A stretch of DNA of 64,000 nt from UJ101 sp047975265. Its GTDB lineage: Bacteria; Bacteroidota; Bacteroidia; Flavobacteriales; UJ101. Under the pieces are notes generated by a model. That model ran no database searches, was not told the DNA's origin, and saw only the letters and a program-made list of their open reading frames with translations. Below are positions 1 to 9,694 of the stretch, in pieces. The stretch's first letter is position 1, and every line of letters begins with the position of its first letter. The stretch covers positions 62,001 to 126,000 of the forward strand of contig JBKEDE010000011.1 of the NCBI GenBank assembly GCA_047975265.1, in the 5' to 3' direction. The position numbers and the translations under genes were made by a program.

Positions 1-645
1 CCAAACCCAAAATAGGTCATAAAACGAATCATCAATAATTCCGGCATTAATTGCTTGCATATCAGGTCCTAAAGGAGCTATTCCTAACGGGCGATACCGC
101 ATTTCTCCCAGCTTTTTATCGATATACCACATTCCCATGATTTTAAACATTTTAATATCCGTACCGCGTAATTCATTATAATCCAAATCATCTTCCGTAA
201 TAGTTTCACCTGCAGCAATTTTATCTTTTGCCCAATCAGATGTATCTACAATTGAAAATTTCGAGGTAGCACTTGCATAATCGGTTTTAGTAGAAAAAGT
301 ATCATCGGTATAAATTTCTTTAATTTTACCTGATTTTATACCTTCACTAATAACATCATACAATGATTTTTTCCCAACTCCTGCAATTCCTTCAGAAGAA
401 AAATAATAAGGTTGATTGATTCTCTCATTCATATCTACAACTTCCCATACGATTTTAGACCATAGTATGTCACGGTCTTTAACTTCGCCGTAAGGTAAAG
501 GTTCGTTATCATTTAGTGAATCATTTTCAGCTCGTTCTTTGGCTTTTTTTACAAATTCTTCAGGAGATTTTACATTTAACAAGTTTTGTGCAGGAACCAG
601 TCCTACAAAAATCAAACATAGCAAACTCAAAATCTTTTTCATCAT
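1..645 (-). CDS. gldN: GldN, gliding motility/type IX secretion protein (3' end outside window)
   Basis: This is the N-terminal 215 codons of a GldN protein; the reading frame is still open at base 1. It opens with a cleavable signal peptide (starts MMKKILSLLCLIF) and contains GldN-like stretches such as DILWSKIVWEVVDMNERINQ. GldN is known to form, with GldK, a periplasmic ring beneath the outer membrane that is part of the T9SS trans-envelope complex. It lies 17 bases after gldM in the conserved order gldK-L-M-N, so it is presumably the last gene of that operon. Two adjacent ATG codons (645 and 642) are possible starts; I used the first. From the usual family size, roughly the last quarter to third is missing. 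Confidence 0.93.
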   Translation of the reverse strand, partial: MMKKILSLLCLIFVGLVPAQNLLNVKSPEEFVKKAKERAENDSLNDNEPLPYGEVKDRDILWSKIVWEVVDMNERINQPYYFSSEGIAGVGKKSLYDVISEGIKSGKIKEIYTDDTFSTKTDYASATSKFSIVDTSDWAKDKIAAGETITEDDLDYNELRGTDIKMFKIMGMWYIDKKLGEMRYRPLGIAPLGPDMQAINAGIIDDSFYDLFWVW

Positions 646-662
646 CAATAATTTTTAAATTA

Positions 663-2204
663 TTATTTAACAGTAATTACAATTGGTGTGGCGTCTTTAA
701 TAGGCACAGTGGAAGTTGCTTTTATATCAAAGATTTGGACGGTTTCTCCTCTTCTTAATTTAGCAAAAGATGCCTTGGCTTCCTCACTCATTCTGTTACC
801 GGAGCAATTCATGGTTAATTTACCTGGAACTTTTACTTTAAAACTGGTAACATTGGTTTTTATATCAAATAGAAAGTTAGGAAATCCTGCTTCTACAGTA
901 ACTTTACCTATTGAACTAGCCGGTAAAGCCAACGCAGATTCTCCACGTACCATTCCTTGAGGTTTCGGTACATTTTTAATTCTGTACGTTACTTTTTCAG
1001 TAACAGTTTTTCCTTTGGGTGTTGTACCTGATATTGTAAAAGTAACGGTTTCTCCTGAACCCGGTTTATACATGTATTTCCCACCTCCTCTTGAGGATAA
1101 GCTACCTGTGGAAGCCGTTAATTTGATTGTTCCGTCTTTTGCCCCACTCATCGTAGCACTCATCGGATTATCTAATCCTCTGTATACTACGTTCATTTTA
1201 TCGGCTGTTACGGCACCATAGGCTATGTCAGGGATTTTTTGTTCGATAATTTCTCCTGCTACATAATATTGTTGGTTGAACGGATAACTAATGGTTTTTC
1301 CTGCACCGTTTATATAGGAAATTTCACCACTTATAGTTTCATAACCTACTGAACTGGTATTTAATTCAAATTCAGCTACTCCGTTTTTCATTGGACGGGA
1401 AGTTCCGTTTACAACTACGTTGGACTGGATAGAACTATCGTAAGCTCCCAACAAGATTTTAGCATTTGCCGGATCACCTTGTTTAATAGTAGATGGTGCA
1501 ATTACAATAGGTTGAAAAGTGTTTAATTCTACATCTTCAATCAATTTAGTTGCCAACATGGAAGAAACGATTTTTGATTCTTCGTTTCGTACATTAGTTT
1601 CCAATAATGATAAATTAGTTAATGAAGCCACATTAGGTTGTTCGAAGAACATTTCGTTTAACCAAGTTTTGTTTTTGTTGATAGGCGTTGTTGAAAAGAA
1701 TTTTTCTATACGTGCTTTATCATCTTCCTTTAAAGTTGGAACGGATAATAAAAATGCTCTAAATTCATTGACTGTCTTTTCAAAATCTTTGGCTTTATCA
1801 TTAGGCTCTCCACCTCCTTTAAAAAATAGTCTGTCTAATTTTTCGGAAGATTCCAAAATTTTATAATCCAAATCTTCTGATGCCATATCAATTTCATTAG
1901 CTCCTATTTCAGCCTTTATATTGTCTATATAAGCAATAAACTCATCAGCCTTTTCTTTAACTGTTTGTGAATTTTTATAGACAGCATCGTAGCGTTCAGG
2001 GTCATCTTGTGCTTTTTTTTCTAATCCGTTATAAAAACTCTCGTTTGCTTTTGTTGTCTGCCCAACAACATCTTCTAAGGTTGCGTTGGTATTACCAAAA
2101 GACCTTAATACCTCACGATCTACATTCATTGCTAACATGGCGATGAATACTAGATACATCAGGTTGATCATCTTTTGACGTGGTGTTATTTTTGCTTTTG
2201 CCAT
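663..2204 (-). CDS. gldM: GldM, T9SS motor/periplasmic shaft protein
   Basis: The 513-residue protein begins MAKAKITPRQKMINLMYLV and has one N-terminal membrane helix (about residues 13-30) followed by a large periplasmic region, the standard GldM architecture with stacked D1-D4 domains. GldM with GldL forms the inner-membrane rotary motor that uses the proton gradient to drive type IX secretion and gliding; its periplasmic shaft contacts the GldK/GldN ring. Length and gene position (between gldL and gldN) match the family. The gap of 37 bases after gldL and 17 before gldN supports co-transcription. No truncation or frameshift is visible. Confidence 0.96.
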   Translation of the reverse strand: MAKAKITPRQKMINLMYLVFIAMLAMNVDREVLRSFGNTNATLEDVVGQTTKANESFYNGLEKKAQDDPERYDAVYKNSQTVKEKADEFIAYIDNIKAEIGANEIDMASEDLDYKILESSEKLDRLFFKGGGEPNDKAKDFEKTVNEFRAFLLSVPTLKEDDKARIEKFFSTTPINKNKTWLNEMFFEQPNVASLTNLSLLETNVRNEESKIVSSMLATKLIEDVELNTFQPIVIAPSTIKQGDPANAKILLGAYDSSIQSNVVVNGTSRPMKNGVAEFELNTSSVGYETISGEISYINGAGKTISYPFNQQYYVAGEIIEQKIPDIAYGAVTADKMNVVYRGLDNPMSATMSGAKDGTIKLTASTGSLSSRGGGKYMYKPGSGETVTFTISGTTPKGKTVTEKVTYRIKNVPKPQGMVRGESALALPASSIGKVTVEAGFPNFLFDIKTNVTSFKVKVPGKLTMNCSGNRMSEEAKASFAKLRRGETVQIFDIKATSTVPIKDATPIVITVK

Positions 2205-2241
2205 TCCGTTTTTACATTTATTTTAATTAAACTGACAAAAA

Positions 2242-2781
2242 TTATCCGTTATTCTTACCACTCATTGCAGATAACATACCTCCGTATATATTGTTTAACG
2301 AAGATAAATTCCCAGACAATACATTTAATTGTTCGCTTACATTTTTGGCATCTTCGGTGGATTGATTTAAGGCATCTACAGAATGACCTAATTTTTCAAA
2401 ACTGTGTTTTAACCCTGTTACCAATTCAGCATCAAGACGTGCATCTTTTAACAAATCATCTAATTTTTTAGAAAGAGATCCTCCTTCTACCTCAGCTTCA
2501 GCCTTAACTGCTACTTTTCTCTCAACGGGTCCTCCATCGACTAATTCAGGGTATGCCTTTTCCCAATCATATTCTCCAGAAGGTGGATCGAAAGCAAAAA
2601 TAAAAAATATTACTGCTTCCATTATTAATCCTAATGCTAAGAAAAATGTACCGTTTAAAAAAGGTACACCTGGTATATACCAGTGATTAATTTTAAATAG
2701 AGCTCCGATGATTACAATGGCTGCACCTATAGAGTACACCATGTTTAACGTTTTATCCTTAGCTTTTGTTTTTGCTGCCAT
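2242..2781 (-). CDS. gldL: GldL, T9SS inner-membrane motor protein
   Basis: A 179-residue protein with two closely spaced membrane helices near the N terminus (about residues 15-30 and 43-63) and a cytoplasmic tail predicted to be helical. The second helix carries the acidic residue Glu55 in GLIMEAVIFF, which corresponds by position to the conserved membrane glutamate of GldL implicated in proton flow through the GldLM motor. The motif INHWYIPGVPFLNG between the helices is typical of the family. It is a little short for GldL (often about 200 residues), with the difference in the tail. It lies 47 bases downstream of gldK in the gldKLMN operon. Confidence 0.95.
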   Translation of the reverse strand: MAAKTKAKDKTLNMVYSIGAAIVIIGALFKINHWYIPGVPFLNGTFFLALGLIMEAVIFFIFAFDPPSGEYDWEKAYPELVDGGPVERKVAVKAEAEVEGGSLSKKLDDLLKDARLDAELVTGLKHSFEKLGHSVDALNQSTEDAKNVSEQLNVLSGNLSSLNNIYGGMLSAMSGKNNG

Positions 2782-2828
2782 AATTTTTCAAATTTATTTT
2801 TTCTTTAAGTTTTTTCTTTTTAATTTTT

Positions 2829-4259
2829 TTATCTTCTTCTAACAGATGATTGTGCCTTTTTTCCTCGAGCACTTTCCGGTATGGTTTGTACAGTTCTAAA
2901 ACCTATATACGAAGTAGCGGAATCAGCGTATTCCCAATCACGTGCAGCTACCTGCAAATAGTATCCTACATCTTTCCATGAACCTCCTCGAATTACTTTT
3001 TTAGGATTTGACATACGTCCGTATGACAGATTAGGGTTCATCGATGCAGATTGTAAGTAACCTGAATTATCATAAGCTGATTCTGTCCATTCGGAAACGT
3101 TTCCTGCCATGTCATATAATCCAAATCCATTTTCAGTAAACGATTTAACTTTTGCTGTATAAATCCAAGTACCTTTTTTCTCATCTTCCATGTAGTTACC
3201 ACGTTTTGGTTTAAAATTAGCCATATAGCAACCTCGGTCGTCAGCCAAGTAAGGACCTCCCCAAGGATAAGTACCTGCTTCTAAACCACCTCTTGCTGCA
3301 TATTCCCATTCAAATTCAGTTGGTAATCGGTATTGATTCGATTTTAATTTCTTTTTGGACCGGTTATAAACAGTTGCATTTTTTGTTCTGTACGAACAAA
3401 AAGCTTGTGCTTGCCACCAAGTAACCCCTACAACAGGATAATCATGATAAGCGTTATGCCACATATATTCTTCGTGTATCGGCTCGTTAAAAGAATAATT
3501 GAAATCACGTGTCCAAACGGTTGTATCCGGATAAACAGAAACTTCTTTTGTATGAATAAAATCTTTACGACTGGCTCTCGTTTTTGCAGCTCCTTTTGTA
3601 TCAACCCATTGGTATTTATATTTTATTTTAGACCAGTCGATAAAACGTTCATCATTTATTCGTTCTTCCGGAGCTATATACATACTTTCTAAAACTTCGG
3701 CGTATTCAACATTTGGATAATCTCCTGTACTCCAATGTAATGGAACATCCCAATTTATCTGTTTAACTTCGTCATACCCTTCTCCCGATCCTTTCTCTGC
3801 AATCATTTGATAATAAGGCAAGTTATCATCACCTGTTTGATTATCATTCGTTCCTAAATAGGCATATTCACCGATTCCTTCTCCTCCTCCAGATTCATAG
3901 GCTCTTTCAGCCAATAAACGTCTTGCAATGGAATCGCGAGTATAATATACAAATTGTAAATATTCTTTATTTGTAATTTCGGTTTCATCTATAAAAAACG
4001 AAGAAACAGTAACGGTACGCGGATCGGCATCATAATTTCCTGTAAAATCATAATCACTTTGCCCTACTACAAATGACCCCGAAGGGATTCGAATCATACC
4101 TAAGGGTTGTTCTAAATTCCATTTTTTTGAAGGTTTTACACCGACCAACTGACCTCTGGTTGATTTAGGATCATAAGATGTTCCTCCTCGCTTTCCTCCA
4201 AAACAAGAAAACAGTATCGGAATCATAACCGTTATAATTAGTATTCTTTTTATCATCAT
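2829..4259 (-). CDS. gldK: GldK, T9SS outer-membrane ring lipoprotein
   Basis: A 476-residue lipoprotein with signal peptide and lipobox LFSC (Cys at about residue 19), followed by a formylglycine-generating-enzyme/sulfatase-modifying fold: motifs include TVSSFFIDETEITNKEYLQF near the start of the domain, YRLPTEFEWEYAARGG in the middle and RGGSWKDVGYYLQVAARDW near the end. In GldK this fold is structural, forming with GldN the ring attached to the outer membrane. It is the first gene of gldKLMN. Starts at 4259 and 4256 (ATGATG) cannot be separated. A TAATTTTG promoter element sits 21 bases upstream. Confidence 0.95.
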   Translation of the reverse strand: MMIKRILIITVMIPILFSCFGGKRGGTSYDPKSTRGQLVGVKPSKKWNLEQPLGMIRIPSGSFVVGQSDYDFTGNYDADPRTVTVSSFFIDETEITNKEYLQFVYYTRDSIARRLLAERAYESGGGEGIGEYAYLGTNDNQTGDDNLPYYQMIAEKGSGEGYDEVKQINWDVPLHWSTGDYPNVEYAEVLESMYIAPEERINDERFIDWSKIKYKYQWVDTKGAAKTRASRKDFIHTKEVSVYPDTTVWTRDFNYSFNEPIHEEYMWHNAYHDYPVVGVTWWQAQAFCSYRTKNATVYNRSKKKLKSNQYRLPTEFEWEYAARGGLEAGTYPWGGPYLADDRGCYMANFKPKRGNYMEDEKKGTWIYTAKVKSFTENGFGLYDMAGNVSEWTESAYDNSGYLQSASMNPNLSYGRMSNPKKVIRGGSWKDVGYYLQVAARDWEYADSATSYIGFRTVQTIPESARGKKAQSSVRRR

Positions 4260-4279
4260 TATCAGACATTTTCGAGTCG

Positions 4280-4287
4280 CAAAATTA
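4280..4287 (-). promoter_or_regulatory. Candidate -7 element for gldKLMN
   Basis: Read on the minus strand this is TAATTTTG, matching the Bacteroidota housekeeping -7 consensus TAnnTTTG, 21 bases before the gldK start. No good TTTG -33 partner is present, so it is a weak prediction. Confidence 0.4.
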
Positions 4288-4361
4288 ACTACTTTTTTTA
4301 ATAAAATAAAATTTCTTTTGTTCTATTTTTAACGCATTATACGAAATATTATTATATTTCA

Positions 4362-5519
4362 TTATAAATATTTCTTAAAATTTTTCCACCATCGGTCAGG
4401 AATTTCGCCGTCAATTGTTTTTAAATAGTCATTGTATGAGCATGGTATCATCCGTTTTTCAATCATATTATTTTTTTTGGATTCATAATCTAATTCAATC
4501 CACCAAAGATCTTGCTTTATATTTTTTACAAATTTGAATTCCTGATCATCTATCGGTATTGTATAAAATAAATAATCTTCTTTTTTTGAAAAAGGAGAAG
4601 TTTCTTGTCTTAAATTACATCCTTCGATAAAATACCATATCATCTGAGCAATCAAAGTTGCCGATTGATTTCGGATATCTTTTAACGGATTGTATTCAGA
4701 AATCGTTAAACAGGAAGTTTTCGAACTCATTCCTGCATAACGTGTAATGGCACAAATTTCTTTTCCATCCAATCCGTTTGGGCTTGCATAAACATTTCCC
4801 GGAGATTCGGAATATCGAACTGCACTCATATCAATTGAAACCAAATCACTATTACGTAAAAAAGGTTCCGTTTCACTTATATTATCTGAAATGCTACCTA
4901 ATCTCAAATATTCAAAATTCATTTGGGTAATCAAATCCATCTCTTCTTGAGAAACCAAGTAACTTTGATGTCCTATATTGTAGAAATTAAAAAGTTTTCG
5001 AGGTTCTTCGGTTAAAATTCGATTCAAATAAGTATCTGCATTTTCTTTTTCTGAAAATAACCCTAAGTCAAATTTACGATCGATAGAACAAATATTGGTA
5101 ACTTTCTGAAATTCATCATACGCACGATAAATAGCATAGGTTATATTTTGACTTCCCGCCAAAACGACGGGAATGCATTTTTTTTCTATCAAATAAGAAA
5201 TAACTTTTTTAATTACAAAGTATGTATCTGAAAGAGTATTTCCTCTCTTTATATTTCCTAAATCAATGATTTTTTTAGACCAATTTCCTTTAAAAAGCTG
5301 ATAAAGTTGTGTTCTAACTTCATTAAAATTTACTTCCGAAAAATCTTCTTGTGCGCTTCCTCGAGTTTCTTCTATACCAACCAAAATAACGGCTCCTTCT
5401 TCCAAAATATTCAAATCATCTTCAAAAAAAATACTTTCGTAAGCGATTGAAAAAGGTTTTTTTAAAGTTGTTTTTTCAAAAATAGTTTTATTAACAGGAG
5501 TTAAAAATTCAGCAATCAT
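4362..5519 (-). CDS. Ureohydrolase-family (arginase/formimidoylglutamase-like) protein with degenerate metal site
   Basis: The 385-residue protein has the arginase-fold order of motifs but lacks most of the manganese ligands. The position of the canonical GGGH is AGSQN (residues 121-125), the DxHxD region reads SIDRKFDLG (about 145-153), and the SxDxDxxDP region reads SIDMSAVRYSESPG (228-241). I recall relatives of this kind, often annotated formimidoylglutamase, next to topA in flavobacteria; the loss of His and Asp ligands makes ordinary amidinohydrolase chemistry doubtful. The gene overlaps the topA stop by four bases (ATGA type), implying translational coupling, and precedes gldK by about 100 bases. 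The true function is unknown. Confidence 0.8.
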   Translation of the reverse strand: MIAEFLTPVNKTIFEKTTLKKPFSIAYESIFFEDDLNILEEGAVILVGIEETRGSAQEDFSEVNFNEVRTQLYQLFKGNWSKKIIDLGNIKRGNTLSDTYFVIKKVISYLIEKKCIPVVLAGSQNITYAIYRAYDEFQKVTNICSIDRKFDLGLFSEKENADTYLNRILTEEPRKLFNFYNIGHQSYLVSQEEMDLITQMNFEYLRLGSISDNISETEPFLRNSDLVSIDMSAVRYSESPGNVYASPNGLDGKEICAITRYAGMSSKTSCLTISEYNPLKDIRNQSATLIAQMIWYFIEGCNLRQETSPFSKKEDYLFYTIPIDDQEFKFVKNIKQDLWWIELDYESKKNNMIEKRMIPCSYNDYLKTIDGEIPDRWWKNFKKYL

Positions 5520-8008
5520 CTTTTCTTATTAGTCGTCTTCTTTTTAATATTTTTTTTCTTTTTCGGAGCTTGTTCTGCTATTATTTTTCGAGTTTTTTCT
5601 AATGTTAAAGATTGTACATCAAAATCTTTTGGTAATTCAATTTTTGTTTTTCCTTGAACAATATTGAATCGCCCCCAACGGGCTTTTTGAACAGAAATTC
5701 CTTCCTCTTTCCAATGATGAATGAACTTTTCGATTTCTTTACGTTTTTTATCTTCAATTAACGTTTCAACATCTTTTTGTGATAAATTATCAAAATCATA
5801 TTTTTTATTTACGTTGATAAACATATTGTCCCATTTAATAAAAGGTCCAAAACGTCCGGTTCCTTTCTGAACGGGTTTTCCTTCGTATTCAGCAATCGGA
5901 GCATCTGCTTTTTGTTTGGCAATAATTATTTTCACGGCTTCATCATAATCTACTTCTAACGGATTGGTTCCCTTTCCCAAAGAAATAAATTTTCCGTTGT
6001 ATTTTACATAAGGTCCAAAACGTCCTTCATTAACTTCAACATCTTTTCCTTCGTATTTGCCTAAATTTAAAGGTAATTTAAACAAATCCAACACTTCGTT
6101 TAATTGAACTTCTGAAAGTACCATATCTTTCCGCAGGCTGGAAAATAATGGTTTTTCTTTATCATCTGCCTCGCCTATTTGAACCATAGGACCAAAGCGT
6201 CCTATTTTTACATAAACATTTTTTCCCGTGTCAGGATGTTTGCCCAATAAACGTTCTCCTGTTGCCCGATCAGCATTTTCTTTCACGTCTTCAATTTTGT
6301 GATGAAAATCTCCATAAAAATCTCCAATCATTTCAGTCCACCCTTCTTTTCCTGAGGCTATGGTGTCAAATTCTTCTTCAACTTGTGCTGTAAAACTGTA
6401 ATCCAATATATTTTCAAAATGTTCAACCAGAAAATCATTGACTATAATTCCGATTTCGGTAGGAATCAATTTATTACGATCAGCTCCTGTTCGTTCTTTT
6501 CGTTTTGAAGCCTTAATTTTATCCACTTTTAATATAATATAATCATATTCTCGTTCAATTCCTTCTAATTGTGATTTTTCTACATACTCCCGACGTTGAA
6601 TGGTTGAAATAGTCGGTGCATAAGTAGAGGGACGACCAATTCCCAGTTCTTCCAATTTTTTTACTAAAGATGCTTCTGTATATCGGGCAGGTGGTTTTGA
6701 AAAACGTTGTTGTGCTGTTATTTGGTTATGCTGTACAGCTTCTCCTTTATTCATTTTTGGAAGCAATTCATTTTCTTCTTCTTTTTCATCGTCTGTACTT
6801 TCTAAATACAGTTTTAGAAATCCATCAAAAGTTATGATTTCACCTTTTGCAACAAACAGGTGAGATGTTTTGGAGGAGTCAATAGAAACGGTTGTTCGTT
6901 CCAATTTAGCATCTGCCATTTGAGAAGCAACAGTTCGTTTCCAAATTAAATTGTATAATTTTTTCTGACGTTCGTCTCCTCCGGCAATTTGTCTGCTCAT
7001 ATCGGTTGGGCGTATTGCCTCATGGGCTTCTTGAGCTCCTTTGGTTTTTGTACTATAATTACGTCCTTTAAAGTAAGGCGTTCCAAACGTATCTTTTATT
7101 TCAGCTTCAATGGCTTTTTTGGCATCCGATGATAAATTAACGCTGTCGGTTCTCATATAAGTTATATGCCCGGACTCATATAAGCGTTGTGCCAATTGCA
7201 TGGTCATGGAAACGGAGTAGCCCATTTTTCGAGAAGCTTCTTGCTGTAAAGTAGATGTGGTAAAAGGTGCTGCCGGAGATTTTTTTGCCGGTTTTTTAAC
7301 CAAATCGGTGATTACAAAATCAGCTCCGATTGTTTTTTCTAAATAATCTAACGTTTCTTGTTTTGTTTTAAAACGATTGCGAAGTTCTGCTTTAAAGATC
7401 TTTCCTTCTACGGTTTTAAATTCAGCAGTTACACGGTATGATTCATCCGGAACAAAAGCTCTGATTTCTTTTTCTCTTTCCACGATTAGGCGGACTGAAA
7501 CTGATTGGACACGACCTGCTGAAAGACCTCCTTTTACTTTTCGCCAAAGAACGGGAGATAATTCAAAACCTACCAAACGGTCTAATACACGTCTTGCCTG
7601 TTGAGCATTTACCAAGTTGTAATCAATGGATCGTGGATTTTCAACAGCTCTTAGAATGGCATTTTTAGTGATTTCGTGAAAAACAATGCGTTTTATTTTT
7701 TCATCAGGAAGTTTTAATTCATTTTTGAGATGCCAAGCGATAGCTTCTCCTTCGCGGTCTTCATCAGAAGCCAACCAAATTGTTTCAGCTTTTTCAGCTA
7801 ATTTTTTGAGTTTTTTTACAATTTCTTTTTTATCCGATGAAACTTCGTATAGAGGTTTAAAATTGTTTTCAATATCGATTCCCATTCCTTTTTTAACAAG
7901 GTCGGAAACATGTCCAAAACTTGATTCTACTTGAAAATCTTTTCCTAAATAGCCTTGTATGGTTTTTGCTTTTGCAGGAGACTCTACGATGACTAAGTTC
8001 TTTGGCAT
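5516..8008 (-). CDS. topA: DNA topoisomerase I (type IA)
   Basis: Full-length 830-residue type IA topoisomerase that relaxes negative supercoils by transient single-strand cleavage. The N-terminal TOPRIM domain shows VESPAKAKTI and the acidic cluster SDEDREGE (81-88). The cleavage tyrosine is Tyr284 in HITYMRTDSVN. The C terminus carries repeated topoisomerase C-terminal modules (GRFGPMVQIG, GRFGPYVKY, GRFGPFIKW, WGRFNIV) instead of cysteine zinc fingers, which is common in Bacteroidota, and ends in a lysine-rich tail. It is the first gene of the topA-ureohydrolase pair and overlaps the next gene by four bases. Confidence 0.97.
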   Translation of the reverse strand: MPKNLVIVESPAKAKTIQGYLGKDFQVESSFGHVSDLVKKGMGIDIENNFKPLYEVSSDKKEIVKKLKKLAEKAETIWLASDEDREGEAIAWHLKNELKLPDEKIKRIVFHEITKNAILRAVENPRSIDYNLVNAQQARRVLDRLVGFELSPVLWRKVKGGLSAGRVQSVSVRLIVEREKEIRAFVPDESYRVTAEFKTVEGKIFKAELRNRFKTKQETLDYLEKTIGADFVITDLVKKPAKKSPAAPFTTSTLQQEASRKMGYSVSMTMQLAQRLYESGHITYMRTDSVNLSSDAKKAIEAEIKDTFGTPYFKGRNYSTKTKGAQEAHEAIRPTDMSRQIAGGDERQKKLYNLIWKRTVASQMADAKLERTTVSIDSSKTSHLFVAKGEIITFDGFLKLYLESTDDEKEEENELLPKMNKGEAVQHNQITAQQRFSKPPARYTEASLVKKLEELGIGRPSTYAPTISTIQRREYVEKSQLEGIEREYDYIILKVDKIKASKRKERTGADRNKLIPTEIGIIVNDFLVEHFENILDYSFTAQVEEEFDTIASGKEGWTEMIGDFYGDFHHKIEDVKENADRATGERLLGKHPDTGKNVYVKIGRFGPMVQIGEADDKEKPLFSSLRKDMVLSEVQLNEVLDLFKLPLNLGKYEGKDVEVNEGRFGPYVKYNGKFISLGKGTNPLEVDYDEAVKIIIAKQKADAPIAEYEGKPVQKGTGRFGPFIKWDNMFINVNKKYDFDNLSQKDVETLIEDKKRKEIEKFIHHWKEEGISVQKARWGRFNIVQGKTKIELPKDFDVQSLTLEKTRKIIAEQAPKKKKNIKKKTTNKKR

Positions 8009-8026
8009 ATCGTTTTATATTTTGTG

Positions 8027-8034
8027 CAAAAATA
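8027..8034 (-). promoter_or_regulatory. Candidate -7 element for topA
   Basis: The minus strand reads TATTTTTG, matching TAnnTTTG, 19 bases before the topA start. There is no clear -33 TTTG at the expected distance. Confidence 0.4.
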
Positions 8035-8075
8035 TAATATTATCTTGAATTTTTAACTTTGTTTTATTTAACTCT

Positions 8076-8106
8076 AAAAAAATGACTGCCGAATGACAGT
8101 CATTTT
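8076..8106 (-). terminator. Rho-independent terminator after the 8127-8918 gene
   Basis: AAAATGACTG (8079-8088) pairs perfectly with CAGTCATTTT (8097-8106) around an eight-base loop, and on the minus strand the stem is followed by a run of T. It lies just after the stop of the minus-strand membrane protein and before the topA promoter. Confidence 0.75.
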
Positions 8107-8126
8107 ATAGTTATGATTGGTTTTAC

Positions 8127-8918
8127 TTATGAAACACCGCCTATTTCTTCAATTTCATCATAATGTTCTTTTTTCATGAAAATTTGTTTGTACATAAAGT
8201 AGAATCCTGCATAAGTGATAGGAACTGTAACAAATATTCCTATATAACACATAAGCATTCCTACAACTGAAATTAAAGAAAGTATAATAAGAGTGAAAAA
8301 TACATTGAAAAAGTTTTTATTAACGACTTTTAAACTTCCCGTTAATGATTCTCCAAAAGATACTTGGTCGTTAAACCAATATATCATAGGAGCTAAACTT
8401 AAAGCCGTCATGATATAAAATCCGGGTAGAACACATAACATAATTCCTACAACAGACAAAATTATAATGGTTATATAAATCATAATTAAGCCTAAAAGTT
8501 TTGATGATTTATAAGGTTTAAATAGATCAGAAAAAGAATGATTTAACCCTAAATCAGCATTTTTAACCATTTCAACATACCCTATGGTTAAAGGTATAAC
8601 TAATAATGAAAATACAGTTGAAATCATACTTGCAGTATTTAGTTCACTTTCTATAGAAGTAATATATGCTGGTAATCTTTCGATATTACCTGAAGATGCT
8701 AATTCTAAATAAGTGCTGAATACTTCCTGTATATCTACTCCTGCTATCCAATACGATATATATTGAACCGTTATGCTTATAGCTAAATATAGTAACATAA
8801 ACAATATTGACTTTAGCAATAATTTTTTAACGACTATATTATAAGCATTGCTTACAATTTCCGAAAGGTTTAAACTATAACCCTCGCTAATTACGTTGTT
8901 TATTTTTTCTTGAAACAT
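8127..8918 (-). CDS. Polytopic membrane protein of unknown function
   Basis: A 263-residue protein with about five to six predicted membrane helices (hydrophobic stretches near residues 35-55, 95-115, 140-185, 205-240) and a soluble N-terminal 25 residues. Similar proteins in flavobacteria have often been mis-annotated as beta-carotene monooxygenases; nothing in this sequence supports an enzyme. It is a paralogue of the gene immediately upstream (8932-9678): both share a helix layout with a sequence like LPGFYIMTALSLAP or LPVFYMMIPISFVA and a conserved GI.AC/CYIGI segment. The 13-base spacing suggests a two-gene operon ending at the terminator at 8076-8106. Confidence 0.75.
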   Translation of the reverse strand: MFQEKINNVISEGYSLNLSEIVSNAYNIVVKKLLLKSILFMLLYLAISITVQYISYWIAGVDIQEVFSTYLELASSGNIERLPAYITSIESELNTASMISTVFSLLVIPLTIGYVEMVKNADLGLNHSFSDLFKPYKSSKLLGLIMIYITIIILSVVGIMLCVLPGFYIMTALSLAPMIYWFNDQVSFGESLTGSLKVVNKNFFNVFFTLIILSLISVVGMLMCYIGIFVTVPITYAGFYFMYKQIFMKKEHYDEIEEIGGVS

Positions 8919-8931
8919 ATTTTAAATTTAT

Positions 8932-9678
8932 TTAATTTTTTCCTATCATATCAATTTCACTTGCTATTTCTGAATCAAAACCAACCACTTTGCTGTATGC
9001 TGTATAAAAAGGCATGTAAATAAATGATTGTGTAGCCATAATTCCTATAAAACAAGCAAAAATCCCCAACATTGACATAAAGACAGCAACAATACTACTT
9101 AAAAAGAGAACCAACCAATATTTATTTCCCAATTTAAAAGCAATACTAAAAATATCCCGTATAGATAAATCAATATTAAAAGCATAAACAACGGCTACAA
9201 AACTTATAGGGATCATCATGTAAAAAACAGGTAGCACAAGAAATAAAAATGCTACTATTAGCGATAAAGAAGTTAATAAAGATAAGACAAGAGTTTTAAC
9301 CCAATATTTTTTTCTTAAAGCATAAAAAAATACATCTATGTTAATGTTTAAACCAAATTCTTGTTGAAAACAAACTCGGTAAAAACCAACATTTAAAAAA
9401 AATAAAACAAAAATGTATAAAAAAATTCCTGCAAAATACATCAACACCATCAAAATTCCTGCTGTTATATCAAAATTTTCGTTTTCTCCCAGTCCTAATA
9501 AAGCAAAAGATGGAAGCATGAAAATAAATTGAAAACCATAAATGAGAGCACCTTCCATCACTACTTTTAATATTCCATAAGCAAAAACTTTTTTAAAAAG
9601 TTCAAACGAATCTTTGATAATGGTTTCAAATAGTAGCTCTTTATGAGATTCAATTTTTTGGAGTATTCGTTCTTTCAT
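8932..9678 (-). CDS. Polytopic membrane protein, paralogue of the downstream gene
   Basis: About 248 residues with five to six membrane helices and the same layout as its neighbour at 8127-8918, suggesting tandem duplication. I chose the ATG at 9678 (protein MKERILQKIESHK) and not the in-frame ATG at 9738. A well-formed promoter (TACTTTTG at 9702-9695 with TTTG twenty bases further upstream) lies between the two starts, so the longer reading could not be translated from that transcript. No catalytic motif is visible. A role in the cell envelope is inferred only from the hydrophobic helices. Confidence 0.72.
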   Translation of the reverse strand: MKERILQKIESHKELLFETIIKDSFELFKKVFAYGILKVVMEGALIYGFQFIFMLPSFALLGLGENENFDITAGILMVLMYFAGIFLYIFVLFFLNVGFYRVCFQQEFGLNINIDVFFYALRKKYWVKTLVLSLLTSLSLIVAFLFLVLPVFYMMIPISFVAVVYAFNIDLSIRDIFSIAFKLGNKYWLVLFLSSIVAVFMSMLGIFACFIGIMATQSFIYMPFYTAYSKVVGFDSEIASEIDMIGKN

Positions 9679-9694
9679 TAAATGAAACTTTTCG

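Noticed and set aside
688..1221. Plus-strand open frames inside gldM
   Set aside because: They are antisense shadows of a well-supported gene, with no start context or recognisable product.
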